Positions 32,570 to 45,400 of a stretch of DNA of 64,000 nt are shown here, one piece after another. This DNA comes from Malaya genurostris (taxonomy: Eukaryota > Arthropoda > Insecta > Diptera > Culicidae). Location of the stretch: NCBI RefSeq assembly GCF_030247185.1, contig NC_080572.1, positions 32,038,971 through 32,102,970 on the forward strand. Reading direction: 5' to 3'. Positions within the stretch are counted from its first letter, which is position 1. Each line of letters begins with the position of its first letter. The notes beneath the pieces are model-generated. The model saw only the letters and a list, made by a program, of their open reading frames with translations. It was not told the DNA's origin and did no database searches. The translations under genes were made by a program, and so were the position numbers.

Positions 32570-32617
32570 ATAGCGTGATGAATTTGTTCTAATTATTCGT
32601 TAATTTGTAATGGTAAC
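32570..32617 (+). pseudogene. CR1/L2-like element, short part left of the hAT insertion
   Basis: The last codons before the hAT (NYSLICNGN, ending in ATGGTAAC 32610-32617) run in frame into the sequence after the hAT's second TSD copy (NGNKTNVNSEVCEIFNN). This suggests one reading frame split by the insertion. Confidence 0.5.
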
Positions 32618-33196
32618 CAAGGATGGCTTTCATCGTATCAAAGAACGTTCTCTAGCAACTCTTCACACGATTCAAAGAGAGACGGATATCATCGCAGCAA
32701 CAAAAAACCGGCATGGTTCATTTAGCATAGAATAGACACCAGTACGAGAACGAATTTCTCTCGATGACTTGTCTGAGAATCAAACATTAGCTCGCTGCTG
32801 TGGGGATTCTCTCTGAAGCAACAAACGGTCGCTTATTCTCGTTTCGCGATCCGATTGCTATTTACTATTGCCGCTTATTCTAACTATGTGCATATAACCT
32901 TTGTATAAGTTTTGTCTATGAAAATGTATGTGAATATTCCACACAAGGGATTTGAAATATTGCAACCTCATATCAAGTCGAATCATCGATTCGATTTTCT
33001 GCGATAAATGTCAACTTGCGATTCTCTCTTGGTAAATTTCACACAGCACGAATCATTATCAGACTGTAATTTTTTTAAGGGCCGTGAAATACTCAGAGTA
33101 TGAAGTGGAGCGAAGAAATGTAGAAAAATTCTCTCGCGGTTCATGTATTAAGAGACTCAAGTTCTTATAGCATCTTCTACCGGATTGAAAATGTTG

Positions 33197-34230
33197 TAAG
33201 AAGGAGTGTATCGATAAGTAGTTAGCAACATTCAAACAGTTATTACTCTGAAATGGCTTAATTTATTGCAGCGTGTTTTGCGGTGACATGTTTGTTTACA
33301 TGTCAATAACAGCTGCGCAATCGATTGGTTTCGGTACGGTTTATCGTTTCAATGATGAGTCGAATTGATACGGAAACGCGAAAGAAAATTCTGCACACTT
33401 GGTGCTCAGAAAGTGGTGTCACGTACAACGATATTGCAAAACGGGTGAAAGTGCACCACACCAGTGTCAAAAATATTATCGAGAAGTTCGGTAAGACCCT
33501 TTCAATGAAGGATTTGTCCCGATCCGGTAGAAAAACGGGTCCCAGCCAGCCCGGCCGGGACTTAAAAGTTGAGTACATCAGGAAAAATCCATCGGCGTTG
33601 ACGCGGGATTTGGCCAAGCAGTTCAACACCAGCATCGGGATGATTCAACGGATCAAGGTTCGGAACTCCCTGAAAACGTACAAGTTCAGGACAAAACAAG
33701 AGTGCGAAAACTGTATAACTGGATTCTACTGAATAAAGACGGATGCATCCTGATCGACGACGAAACCTACGCCAAGGAAGACCCTCGAGCGCTGCCCGGA
33801 CCGCAATATTATACTATTGGCTTCAGCCCACTACGCCAACTCCGTTCTACAGTGGTTGTCAAAAAATAATGTACAATTCGTGGAAAAGGACATCAACCCA
33901 CTGAGCTGCCCGGATCTTCGGCCAATTGAAAGGTATTGGGCAATTGTCAAGCAGCACTTTCGGAAGGAAGGTACAGTGTCCCAAAACATACAGGAGTTTA
34001 AAAAAAAACTAGACAGTTGCCACCAGGAAAGTGCAGAATTTAATGAAGAATGTCAAGTCCAAAGTGCGAGCGTTTCACAGAAACTAGGATTTTCTTCAAT
34101 ATAATCAGTGAAATGCATGTAAATGTAATTTTTCTTCAATATATCGAAAACTGATGTCAAAATATGTTTTTTTTTCGCTTTTTTATTCAATAATCAATAT
34201 AGCTAACTACTTTTTGATACACTCCTTATA
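33197..34230 (+). mobile_element. ITmD37E-like mariner, internally deleted
   Basis: TIRs of about 28 bp: AAGGAGTGTATCGATAAGTA plus GTTAGC at 33201-33226, and the complement of GCTAACTACTTTTTGATACA plus CTCCTT at 34202-34227. TA is duplicated at 33197-33198 and 34229-34230. The body contains a damaged transposase gene. It is inserted in the hAT element. Confidence 0.88.
33352..34104 (+). pseudogene. ITmD37E-like transposase, frameshifted and deleted
   Basis: From ATG 33352 an intact N-terminal part (about 110 codons) shows the DNA-binding helix-turn-helix: SRIDTETRKKILHTWCSESG, VTYNDIAKRVKVHHTSVKNI, then GRKTGPSQPGRD and a second HTH. A frameshift near 33690 moves to the frame with CILIDDETYAKED (first catalytic Asp). 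Then a deletion near 33813 removes the region of the second Asp. Reading resumes as ASAHYANSVLQWL..NNVQFV and CPDLRPIERYWAIVKQ, which has the Glu of the DD37E triad (33928-33930). It cannot make an active transposase. Assignment to ITmD37E rests on the motif pattern. Confidence 0.8.
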
Positions 34231-35297
34231 CAATATCAGAGAATCAGAACAAATTGGCTTAAATGGCACGTTCCCCTTGATATTTGGAGATTTGTGCCTT
34301 GCCATCAATTTGTTTTTGGCATCATTTTCCCGATATATAAGAGGGAAGGATTGAAAGGAAATGGTATGGGTTGGACTAGGAGGATGGGAAAAATTGACGA
34401 CCCAAAAACACATAAGAGCAGAAGTAAATTCTGCACCCCTAGGGGATGCTGAACAATCTGCTGGGGATCACATTTAGTGGAAGCAGAAGTAAATTCTGAT
34501 CCTCTACAAGGTCCCGAACAGCCTGCTATTAATAAAATTTAGAGATCTTAGAGATCTTACAAAAGCGACACCATTCTGCACTCCCGGAAGAATGCAGAAC
34601 GATTCGCAGTATGTATGAGCAGAAGTAAATTCGGTACCCCCTAAAGGATGCCAAACAATCTGCTAAACCCTATTTAAGGTGAATACAAAAACGATTCATT
34701 CACTCCAGGAAGAACGATGAACCCCTCTGACTACAGCTCCTTACCACATTGGGTGAGAAACAAGAGAATATCCTTTAATTTTAGCTCCGCATACACAGAC
34801 TCAACCATGTATGGAGAACCAAAAACCCGGATACGTAGTTGCGTCAATGCGGGACAGTTTCATATCAGATGATATGAAGTACCAAAATCGCATTCACACA
34901 AATCACACGAATAATACTCAGCACGTTGAATAGTAGCCATGTGATAATTGAGTTTGCAATGTCCAGTCAGAGCTCTGACCAGAATAATGCAATGATGCTT
35001 GGAAAAATGCAGTAGACACTTTGACATTTTCAGACTTAAATCTGGTAGACATGCTTTTGTCTGAGCGCAAGTTTGCAAGCTGCGCCAATAGCTGGTATGT
35101 TTGGATGCAGCCCAAGAATGAATCTTGTGCTTTATCCAACTAGTTGAAAGTGGTAAAGCTGGTTCAGGACCAACGAAATTATTCGTTGAACCAGCTCTAG
35201 CCAACTTATCAGCCCATTCATTTCCAGTAATACCAGAATGGCCGGGTACCCATAAAAGTAAACAGCATTTGAAATGTTGAGGTCTTCAATTTGAGTT
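34231..35297 (-). pseudogene. LOA/R1-like non-LTR element, 5'-truncated 3' end
   Basis: Minus frame 35297-34860 reads LLWVPGHSGITGNEWADKLA (end of RNase H with its His/Asp block), then LPLSTSWIKHKIHSWAA.., a KHHCIILVRALTGHCKLNYH segment and a Cys-rich CDLCECDFGTSYHL end. Upstream RT and endonuclease are missing. The 3' part (34412-34690) carries three diverged repeats of GCAGAAGTAAATTC..CCCCT, probably in the 3' UTR. The lower boundary is uncertain, at or near the mariner end. RNase H plus this C-terminal pattern suits LOA or a related R1-group clade. Confidence 0.6.
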
Positions 35298-35358
35298 CGA
35301 CATGCGATCACTAGATTCGACCGTCAAATTTTCGGCAATCACCAACACTGATGGTAAC

Positions 35359-36965
35359 AATGGCAACAAAACTAATGTAAATTCTGAAGTTTGCGAGATA
35401 TTTAACAATTTTTCCCCCAATATCGGCCAAGAATTAGCTAAAAATATTCGTATAAACCTGTTTGTCCTACTGATAATGTTCGTCGTGTTATTGATTCTAT
35501 ATTCAAACGTCCGTCATCGTCCAGCGGAGTCATTGTACTAATACAAATTTAGACAATAAAAAAACAGTGGCCCCGCCAACATCTCTGCAATTGTGCTAAA
35601 AAGTAACCCTGTTATATTCGCTAGAATTCTCTCTCAATGTTTCAATGTAATTGTTCAGACTAGCTATTACCCTGACTGCCTCAAAGTGGCTAAAGTTATT
35701 CCTGTTCATGAGTCTGGTGATCGTTGTGATTGTAATGATTGTGGTCCTATATCGACTCTGTCCTTCTTCATCAAAATCTTTGAAAATCTATTGGTTAATA
35801 AAACTTCTCGAATTTTTAAACAAACATAGTATCCTTTATAAATTTCAGTATGGCGTTAGACAAGGTTCTAGCACATATACCGCTATCATAGAATTAGTAG
35901 ACAATATATGACCAAAAAAAAACATGGTTGGGGCCTTATTTTTAGATCTCAAAAAAACCTTTGACACTTTGGATCACAGTATCCTCTTGGACAACCTTCA
36001 GTGCTACGGCATCAGGGGCATCGCAAATTTTATTATCAGTAGCTACTTGACAAACTGTAGCAATCTTGCGACTGTAGCAATCTTGCTGCTATAACCATTG
36101 GAGTGCCACAGGGTAGCTATATAGGACCACTATTATTTCTTTTGTATATTAATGATATAGATAACCTGCAACTCACAGGGACTCCGCAGTTATTTGCCGA
36201 CGATAGAGCGACTTAAGTATATTAGATCAATATTTGAATGCAAATTTATTGTCCTTAAATATCATAAAAATTAAATATATGATTATTCGGTCTATAAGAA
36301 AAAAAATACCAATCCATCGTCATCCTAACTTGGGACATTATATTATTGAAAAAGTGGACTGCTTCAAATATTTGGGTTTTGACCCCACGTTAACCTGGAT
36401 TTATCATATTAAATCTATTGAAAAACATGTGGCATCCTACTGCTGTATTTTGTGGAGGGTCAAGTCATATGTTCTTAAGCGTGCACTTCTAAACTTTTAT
36501 TATGCTTACATCCATTCACAACTCATTTAGTTGATATCGGTATGGGGTCGCACCGCTAGCTCTCATCTAAAAAAAATTCAAACTCTACAAAACAGGTATC
36601 TCAAAATCATCTTCAATAAACCTCTACTGTTTTTAAGCTTATTGTTGTACTCCGATAATACCCATAACATCTTACCTCTAGCATACTTATGTGACGTTCA
36701 AACATTACTGTTCGTTCATGATATCCTACACAACGCATCAACTCACCATAATTTACAGTTTCCAACTTTACCTCACTCTCGAACTACACGTCGTAGTAAC
36801 AACCTGCTTCGCATTCGAGCAGTCACAAACATTGGTCAAAGGAGGATTCTTTTTGTTGGTCCAATGAAATACAACGCACTTCCACTTGACAAACAAAGAA
36901 CATCCTTATTCGGGGCTAGACTGAAGCGTCATTTTAAGCATAGACTGAGTGAGATATTTAAATAA
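35359..36965 (+). pseudogene. CR1/L2-group reverse transcriptase, degenerate
   Basis: In several frames with stops: NVNSEVCEIFNNFSPNIGQE (pre-RT linker), PDCLKVAKVIPVHESGDRCD, ISTLSFFIKIFENLL, YGVRQGSSTYTAII, FLDLKKTFDTLDHSIL, GVPQGSYIGPLLFLLYINDI, LFADD (catalytic), DCFKYLGFDPTLTW. A long C-terminal part follows (RTASSHLKKIQTLQNRYLKI ... NALPLDKQRTSLFGARLKRH). Order and spacing fit the RT of CR1/L2/Daphne-like elements without RNase H. The endonuclease is missing. Stops at about 35541, 35829 and 36530 plus small deletions make it dead. Its upstream edge is split by the hAT. Confidence 0.75.
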
Positions 36966-37156
36966 TGTAGTTCCTTAATGTATTCCTTGTTTTACAAACT
37001 GTCAACAGTAATTCATTCTTGCAGAATTTTTCAGTTAATCTGTATCATTGTGGATCCCTTAAAAGGAAATCATTTCAACTTTCCACTTCCATTTTTTTAT
37101 ATTATTATATTTATTGTTACGTAAGACTTTCTTTTAGTAGTATTTTGCCAGATTAT
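36966..37156. other. Short 3' tail or spacer
   Basis: May include the 3' UTR of the CR1/L2-like element; no tail recognised. Confidence 0.3.
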
Positions 37157-37620
37157 TTTTGCCTTTCTCATATAGAAAGGTTATGCAATCACTGTGAAAA
37201 CCGACGTTTAAACCGAGGCCCGGAGGACCGAGTGTCATATACCATTCGACTCAGTTCGTCGAGTACGCAAAATGTCTGTGTGTGTGGGTGTATGTGTGTG
37301 TATATGTGTGTATGTGCGTATGTGTGTATGTAACGTTCTTTTTGCACTAACTTTTCTCGGAGATGGCTGAACCGATTTTCACAAACTTATATTCAAATGA
37401 AAGGTCATGTAGTTCCATACGTAATTCTTGAATTTCATGCGGATCCGACTTCCGGATCCGGAAATATAGGGTAAAGTGGGTTAAAAATTGTATACCATCA
37501 CTGAAAATTGGGAAAAACCTTTAAAAAATTTTAAATCGACCTCAAATCTTTTCCAATTGTTAGTTTTTATCAGTAGACGGACAAACCGACAAATTGAAGC
37601 TCTTTTGTGTGGGGGAGTGT
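37157..37620 (+). repeat. Family P copy with intact left end
   Basis: GCCTTTCTCATATAGAAAGG, GAGGCCCGGAGGACCGAGTG and ATACCATTCGACTCAGTTCG, a GT-rich tract, then TTTTTGCACTAACTTTTCTC without the SINE. The right end is missing. Confidence 0.8.
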
Positions 37621-39950
37621 GATGGGCAAAAAAAAAACATTCTTCATACACTAAAGATCAGGAAATATGATTTTAATCTCAATATACTACTAGCATTGGA
37701 AGAATTTCTTTCACACTGATGCTTTAAAAGTTGGTTTTTACTCTATTTCACTTCACGAAAAAAACCCGTAGCTCAGTATAGTACCATGGCAGAAAACTCC
37801 GTGCAGCACAGTAAATAATCCAACAACACCCAATATCGTAATACATTTCACCACCAAAATATAATCTTTCAAGTAGCGACAGCGTGGCAGCTATTAAGTT
37901 CCAAGCCACTGTGGAAACGCACGCACATTGAACAAGGCGGTACATAAAATTTAATATCTTGCGGAAATTTAATAAATATAATTGCCCAAATTGCGTGGAT
38001 AGAATCCAATTACGTCAGCGTGTTTCTCTGAAATTGAATGAGTAAACCTTGCTCCGCCGTTCCAAATTCTTCGAAACCTTCGGCTGGAAAAGTAACACTC
38101 GACAATTGAGCTGGGACTCAGTTTCAAATTGGTACTGTTCGCCACAAACAAACCGAATCAAGGTCTGTCTGTGCGCGTACTTCCTTGCTTTTAATTTGCT
38201 CCCGTTCCTTCAGAATTATGTGGTTCTAATAAACGAGAGAAACATGTGTCAAATGTGATAAAATGGGTGTGTATGTCTGTGGTTACGCATAAAATTTACA
38301 TCCGCGTCTATCCTGAAGACAGCCGTTCCAGAACGCTGACACTGGGAATCGATGCGAGGAAGACTGCTTGACTGCAGAGAATAAATTTCGGAAAATTATG
38401 TACGAATGGTTCAGCATAAAGCGACAACAGCAAAGAAATTCGGGACTCTCATCAAGGGAATGGTAGCGAGGATATAGAAAAAGTGAGGAATTGTGGTATG
38501 AGGCGAAACCTTATCTTATTTTTTATAAGAAAAGACAGACTTAGTGGCACCATGGCGTAGAAGTTCGTTCTACAGTTGATATTTAATAGGCAATAGCTGA
38601 ATTTAAAAAAATAAATAATCATATGAACGGTATTTTCTAGATTCGTTTGATGGTAGTGATTATGCATCGCGATGAGCGTAGATACTGTATTGTTTTCAAA
38701 ACCACAACGAATATTGTTCGCAACGTTCGAATGAATTTTGGGTTTGATTGTACCTTTTCGTGGTATCTGTTTGACTGACAAGAGACACTGGATATGATGA
38801 AAATATGCCAAACAGAAATAAAGAAATACTTTTTGCTCTCTTCCTGCCGTTTATAAGGATCAGCCGCATTTCCACGGCATTATTTGTCATCGTTGGTGAA
38901 CAAGTCACTAAGTGCAGAGTAAAGGAAAACTTTTGCACGAAACTAAATAACCCAACCAACGCCTGTCAGTTGTCAACTTTTATGTACTTTTGATTGAGCT
39001 TACGGGGAAACTTTACACCGCATGGAACTAAAACGGTTATTCACTTTACTGGATTTCTGAAGAAAATAATTCTAATGTTCGGAAATAGATTTCCACCTAA
39101 GTTAATACTCACAAATAGGTTACTCAAGCTTGATTGGTACACTAAGATAAAATTGTTACCTCATTCCGGATTTTTGCTTAAAACAACAAGTATTCCTTGC
39201 GCGATTCAGCAGCCATTCTGCGTTCCAATTAGCTAGAACAAATAAATTTCTCGCTCTGCTGTAATTTTCCGCAATATTGCGCCTTCGGTCAGAAGCATCC
39301 TTGAGCTGCAGAAGACGGCTACTGCTATAAAGCCATTTTCATTTGTACAAATGGGCCGATGACTACACCACAAGTAAAGCAAGTCATAAACAGGAAAAGC
39401 TCCCCGAGCGAAAGATGGTTTTGTATGATGCTTTCGGGCGAACAGAGTGGGATTCGCCAGTCGCACTCGCTGTGTAGTCACACCACAGAATATTGTGGTC
39501 GGAACAGCTATGGGAAGTAACGGTTGAAAAAATAAATGAAAATATAATTTTCTTGTAATGGTCCTCGAATTTTTGGTATTCGTTCTGAATTTCGGCTGCT
39601 TTCGAAATAGAGCACTCTTCATTAGGGTTGTTAAAATTGCTTTTGAAGTCGTGGGATAGTGAATCATTTCGTATCTGTTTTTGACAATCCCTGAGTACTG
39701 TGAACAATAGGACTTTGAAATTGCATCCGTAAAACGCATCACTTTGTCAATTTAGTGAAACGTAATGGATGCATTTTCAAAACTACTCAATTGAAATGCT
39801 GAATAATCAGCGTAGCTGAGGAAAAGAAACATGAAACTTATTTTTACATTCACGATTAAACCAGATACTTTCGGGTGGGTAGTATTATCCACCGTACCCA
39901 CCTCTTTCACCGGCCTTGTATACAAACTGTGATAATTCGTTTTCAATGCA
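37621..39950. other. Unassigned
   Basis: About 2.3 kb with only overlapping short open stretches on both strands; none has recognisable motifs or codon bias I can defend. Confidence 0.35.
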
Positions 39951-41639
<1,689 letters not shown>

Positions 41640-42510
41640 AGCATTGGATGGAGCTGAAGGTCTTCGTAACGACCTTCCGCTAACAGTAGTAACAGCAGAT
41701 CTTCTACGTGGTATAGTGCCTCAAATGCTCAGAATCTCGGATTAAATTCTAGAATTGAATTCTCAAACTGAATACAGAACCTGGGGTCCACTTGAATTCT
41801 AAACATATTTTCAGTTTCAGAATTTAGTTTCTGACGTTAGTTTTAGAATGTCGTTCCAGATTACAATTGCAGAATTAAAGCTATGACTCCGGAACTGATT
41901 CCTTATTTTGGAGTCATTTTTTATTCAATAATATAATATAATTTTAAGACTCACTACTTAAGCTCTAAGTTGCCAAGGGTATTTTTTGGGGATTCTAGAT
42001 CTGGTTTCTTGACTAGATTTTGGAACTGAATTTATATCCATATTTATGTTCGGGACTCGAAATAATAATTCTGATTTAAGATATCTTCAGAATTCACGAA
42101 CAAAATTCAGGATATGAATTTTAGATCTGGATTCTGGAATTAATTATCAGTTCTGACTCCAAACCTGAATTTCGGAACTGACTTCGGTACCAGAATTTAA
42201 TTCTTGAATTCAGTTTCAGAACTCAATTTCTAAATTCAGCTTTAGAATTGATTTTCAGAATTCAAATCCTGCATACTGAAAACTTAATTCGGGAGATGGA
42301 TTCTTGAGCTAAATTTTGTAACCGAATTCAGTTCCTTGATGAAGGTTCGGAATTCAAGCTTAGAATTCTTGAACTAAATGTATGGCCTCATTTTTTGGTC
42401 TGGATTCCAAACCTGAATTTTGCAACTGAATTCTGAACTTATCTCCGATTTCGAATTTAGTTCTTGAATCCAGTTCCATAATTCGATCCTGGCCCCGAAT
42501 GTTAGTTCTG
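41640..42510. repeat. 90-bp unit followed by degenerate GAATTC-type repeats
   Basis: AGCAGATCTTCTACGTGGTA then GTGCCTCAAATGCTCAG is one diverged 90-bp unit. 41740-42510 is a long run of CTGAATTCTGGAACT-like units. Confidence 0.7.
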
Positions 42511-42739
42511 GTGTAGATAAATAAATGATGGTAGAAAACTTTCAACAGTTGTAAACATTGGATAAATACCCCAAATCGGTTCTTTCTAGAACCATTGAAA
42601 TATTTCCAAAGAATTTGCGAAGCTTACCACTGTTACTTAATTTTATGATAGAATATGTGTCGTCAATAAGTCCTACTTTAGTGTAGATGCTATTCTGGAC
42701 GCGAAGCAATAAAAGTTGCAACGATTGAACGATTATTTA
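42511..42739. other. Unassigned
   Basis: Possibly internal family Q sequence; not resolved. Confidence 0.25.
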
Positions 42740-42825
42740 TACTCGGATGTATGAAAGAAGCATGTCAGTTTTATTCGTATTCATGTCCACCAGTTATGTC
42801 TGTGATATTACCATCCTACATTTTT
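42740..42825 (+). repeat. Family Q right end
   Basis: GCATGTCAGTTTTATTCGTA, TTCATGTCCACCAGTTATGT then CTGTGATATTACCATCC, parallel to 7345-7400. Confidence 0.65.
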
Positions 42826-42889
42826 TTCTTTACTTCAAGGATGATCAGAATTAGTACGTTTCTTGGACAAAGCATATGCTGCGATCAAA

Positions 42890-43628
42890 ATAATTTTTAA
42901 TGGTGTGAATACCAACACTAAAGTTTTTTCTGACCTTTGTTATAGAGCTATACATTGAAGACCATAAATCGAAAGGGTGAATGCATTGAATACTGTTTTT
43001 TATTAAAATTTTCATTCAGGCCAATTCCCGTATAAGCTTAACCTGGCCGATTGAGCTATGTTTTTATTAGATAAAATATTTTTATATCTCGTTGTCACCC
43101 TTTTTCTAGGGGAAGAGGAGCTTCCATTTCTATCTAGCAAGGATTGCCGGTCACTTTGTCCGTGGCTCATCCTATCATTGATTTCTTCATCGTTGGAGTT
43201 GTGTGTGATTTCCGTTTTCTTTTTGTTTTCCTTATTGATCGCCGTCTTTAGCTCGTTGCTAGTTGCTGTAGATGCGCTTTGTACATTGATTGTAGTTGAT
43301 AGTTGGGATGACGGGGAAAGTGTTTTAGTAGCAGGATTACTAGGTTCACTAGTTACCGTTGTTGAGTGGTTAGCTTTGTCTTCAGTTGAATATTTTTTTT
43401 CTCAGTGTCAGTGCAGGGTTGACCGTAGTGAGCAGGTTTTTTACAAAACTGACCTGTAATCAGCTGATTTTCATTGGTAAACAAAGGTTTACAAAGATGT
43501 CTTCCACCCTGATCAACAATTACATAAGATGGAATTGCTATATAAATGTCCACATAATGTGCACTTAGTCAAAAGTTATAAGCCAAAAATTAAAGAGTTC
43601 CGGTAACCGAACACCCTCTTCTACATGT
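42890..43628. mobile_element. Family G, third copy, with an inserted ORF1 fragment
   Basis: 42890-43010 matches 5316-5420 (AAAGTTTTTTCTGACCTTTG ... AATCGAAAGGGTGAATG). 43540-43628 matches 6310-6391 (ATGTCCACATAATGTGCACT ... CCGGTAACCGAACACC, ending ...CTTCTA). The middle is foreign. Confidence 0.65.
43035..43540 (-). pseudogene. Non-LTR retrotransposon ORF1-like fragment
   Basis: The minus strand reads AIPSYVIVDQGGRHLCKPLF, TNENQLITGQFCKKPAHYGQ, PCTDTEKK. After a frameshift in an A-run near 43395 it continues STEDKANHSTTVTSEPSNPA and on to a Ser/Thr/Lys-rich tail ending SARLSLYGNWPE and a stop. The (G)xxCx4Hx4C block is a zinc knuckle whose first Cys is lost. A P.YV.V segment before a knuckle and a low-complexity tail match the C-terminal half of insect non-LTR ORF1 proteins, complementary in content to the N-terminal fragment at 22906-23256. 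Confidence 0.5.
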
Positions 43629-43691
43629 AAGTAAAACGGAAGAAGAGAGCCCTCGAACTTCATTAGATTAACCCAAACGTGTTTCAAGGAG

Positions 43692-43842
43692 TACACTGAA
43701 GTCTTTTTTATGCGAGTTTACGTACCGCATTAAAACTGAAAATTCGCATGAAAAAAACTACATAACTCTGAAAATTCGCATAAAAAAAGTCGCATAAAAA
43801 AAACCGCATAAAAAAATACCTCATAAAAAAGACCTTAGTGTA
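43692..43842. mobile_element. Family T MITE, 151 bp
   Basis: TACACTGAAGTCTTTTTTAT and CATAAAAAAGACCTTAGTGTA (last 20 bases shown by ATAAAAAAGACCTTAGTGTA) are inverted and TA-bounded. Between them are repeats of CGCATAAAAAAA..CGCAT. Confidence 0.8.
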
Positions 43843-45370
43843 CATTGATGAATCAATTCCATTGATAAAAGGAATAAATTTGGAGCGAAATACGAATAAT
43901 ATTAGCCGTTTGACAATGCTGATTTCATGATTGCTCAAAATAATATCAATCCAAAGATAATTTTCGTACCGTACGAAGTTCATCGGGACAGCTAAAAAAG
44001 CTATTATAAAAGGCGCAATTCAGTATAAGCACGAAAAAGCTTTTCTTAGTTAACGAACAACATGATTTAAGAGAATTTCTGATTGCCAACGTTCTATTTT
44101 CAGTTGATTGTCTCCAACGCGGACACGTATCTGAACCGGACTTGGTCATATGGGCAATGATTTTCAATAAAGCAAAGGATCACAACAAAGCAAAAGGGAA
44201 AATTGAGGATAATGCCTAGCAGCTTCAAACGAATGCTCAATTTCCGTTCGACCCTCGGTACTCGTTGGTCCGGTAATTCGACAGTTATTCAACGATGGCT
44301 AATCGGAAGCGGTATCCAAACCGGGTAGATTAAATACAATTGGGGCAGCTTTGTGCAAGATGTCCTTTGATCAATTTTCCCTGGCGTTCGATTTTGTTAG
44401 AAAATCTCTGATAAGGCCTTACATTATTAGTCGTCAACGAAGCGTTCGGTTTTATTTCATACAAGTGAATGCTAACGAAAAGCAAAAACCTTCGCCAACC
44501 ATCAACCTTCATCAATATCCTATCGCATTAGCTTAACCTAACTTTCGTTTATCTTAATCAAGGCAAGCTTCTACCAATCATAGTTGGTCAATACGGATCC
44601 AAGTTTTCATTCGCGTTATTTTTATTTTAGCAGTGAATTTATTTTTTATATCATAGTAAAGTTTTGATATAGATAAGAGAACTTTAGCGATAAAACTTTG
44701 CCTATCAAGTCAAACGGCCATGTGGTATGTCAGTTTTCTCGTGAATTGACGTTTTCTATATCCGATTGGATTTGATGATTCAACTCGTTCTGAATTTGTT
44801 CAACAAATGAGAAGAGTGTTGACTCATTAAACCCTTTGATTTCTACTAAATATCGAATTTACAATACGATTTTGTCCTACTTAAATATCTTGTCGTAAAT
44901 CGTGAGTGTTTTCGATGTTTTTGATTCCAAAGATAATGTAACGTGCCGTACAAACTTTCCAAGCCGAAACTATAATTAAATGTAATTATAGTTCACACAT
45001 GCCATCATTTGAAACTATGGTAACAAGCTGTAATTGTTAATATGTAAATTTGATTACATTCATTTACTCTACCGAAATAACCGATTGGTCTACGATTAAA
45101 CCTTCACTTCCGGTGATCCCGGGACCGTGGTTACGCGTTTAAGGTGTTTCATTATGAATTGTGTGTTACAGAGCGGGCTGCAATATCCGCGAGCTAATTA
45201 ATTGGTGGGATCAAATTGCATATATCATGACTATCGTTAGCTTCGTCATATAATTAAGTTTGATTGTTGGTATCGAGCGCATGGTGAGCACATTTTATTC
45301 TGTCAGCAAATTAAGGATGTTTGTTCAGAGATATTTATTTGACGTAGCTAAAGGCGTACGTATTTTAAAG
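43843..45370. other. Unassigned
   Basis: No gene recognised. Confidence 0.3.
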
Positions 45371-45400
45371 TATAAATAGGATCGCTCAAGGAAATCAGCA
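45371..45400 (+). promoter_or_regulatory. Candidate TATA/Inr core promoter
   Basis: TATAAATAG at 45371-45379 with an Inr-like ATCAGC (A at 45397) 26 bases downstream. The sequence upstream has homeodomain-type CTAATTAATTGG near 45197. No convincing coding exon follows; the first ATG (45408) gives only 25 codons. Confidence 0.25.

Larger units (their letters stand above)
32610..35358. mobile_element. hAT-type element with 8-bp TSD, carrying nested insertions
   Basis: ATGGTAAC at 32610-32617 and 35351-35358 bounds an element starting CAAGGATGGC (32618) and ending CACCAACACTG (35350). The termini are imperfect inverted repeats (CAAGGATGG versus CAGTGTTGG), as usual for hAT. 32618-33137 matches the complement of the 629-bp element at 63252-63880, and the last 28 bases are identical to its other end. 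Between them lie an ITmD37E-like mariner and a LOA-like fragment. No hAT transposase is seen, so it is non-autonomous. Confidence 0.85.

Noticed and set aside
35302..35541. A 79-codon protein starting in the hAT end
   Set aside because: It reads from the hAT terminus through the TSD into the CR1/L2-like remnant; a chimaeric artefact.
43058..43459. 133-codon hydrophobic frame on the plus strand
   Set aside because: Antisense of the ORF1-like remnant; Leu/Val-rich because of strand composition.
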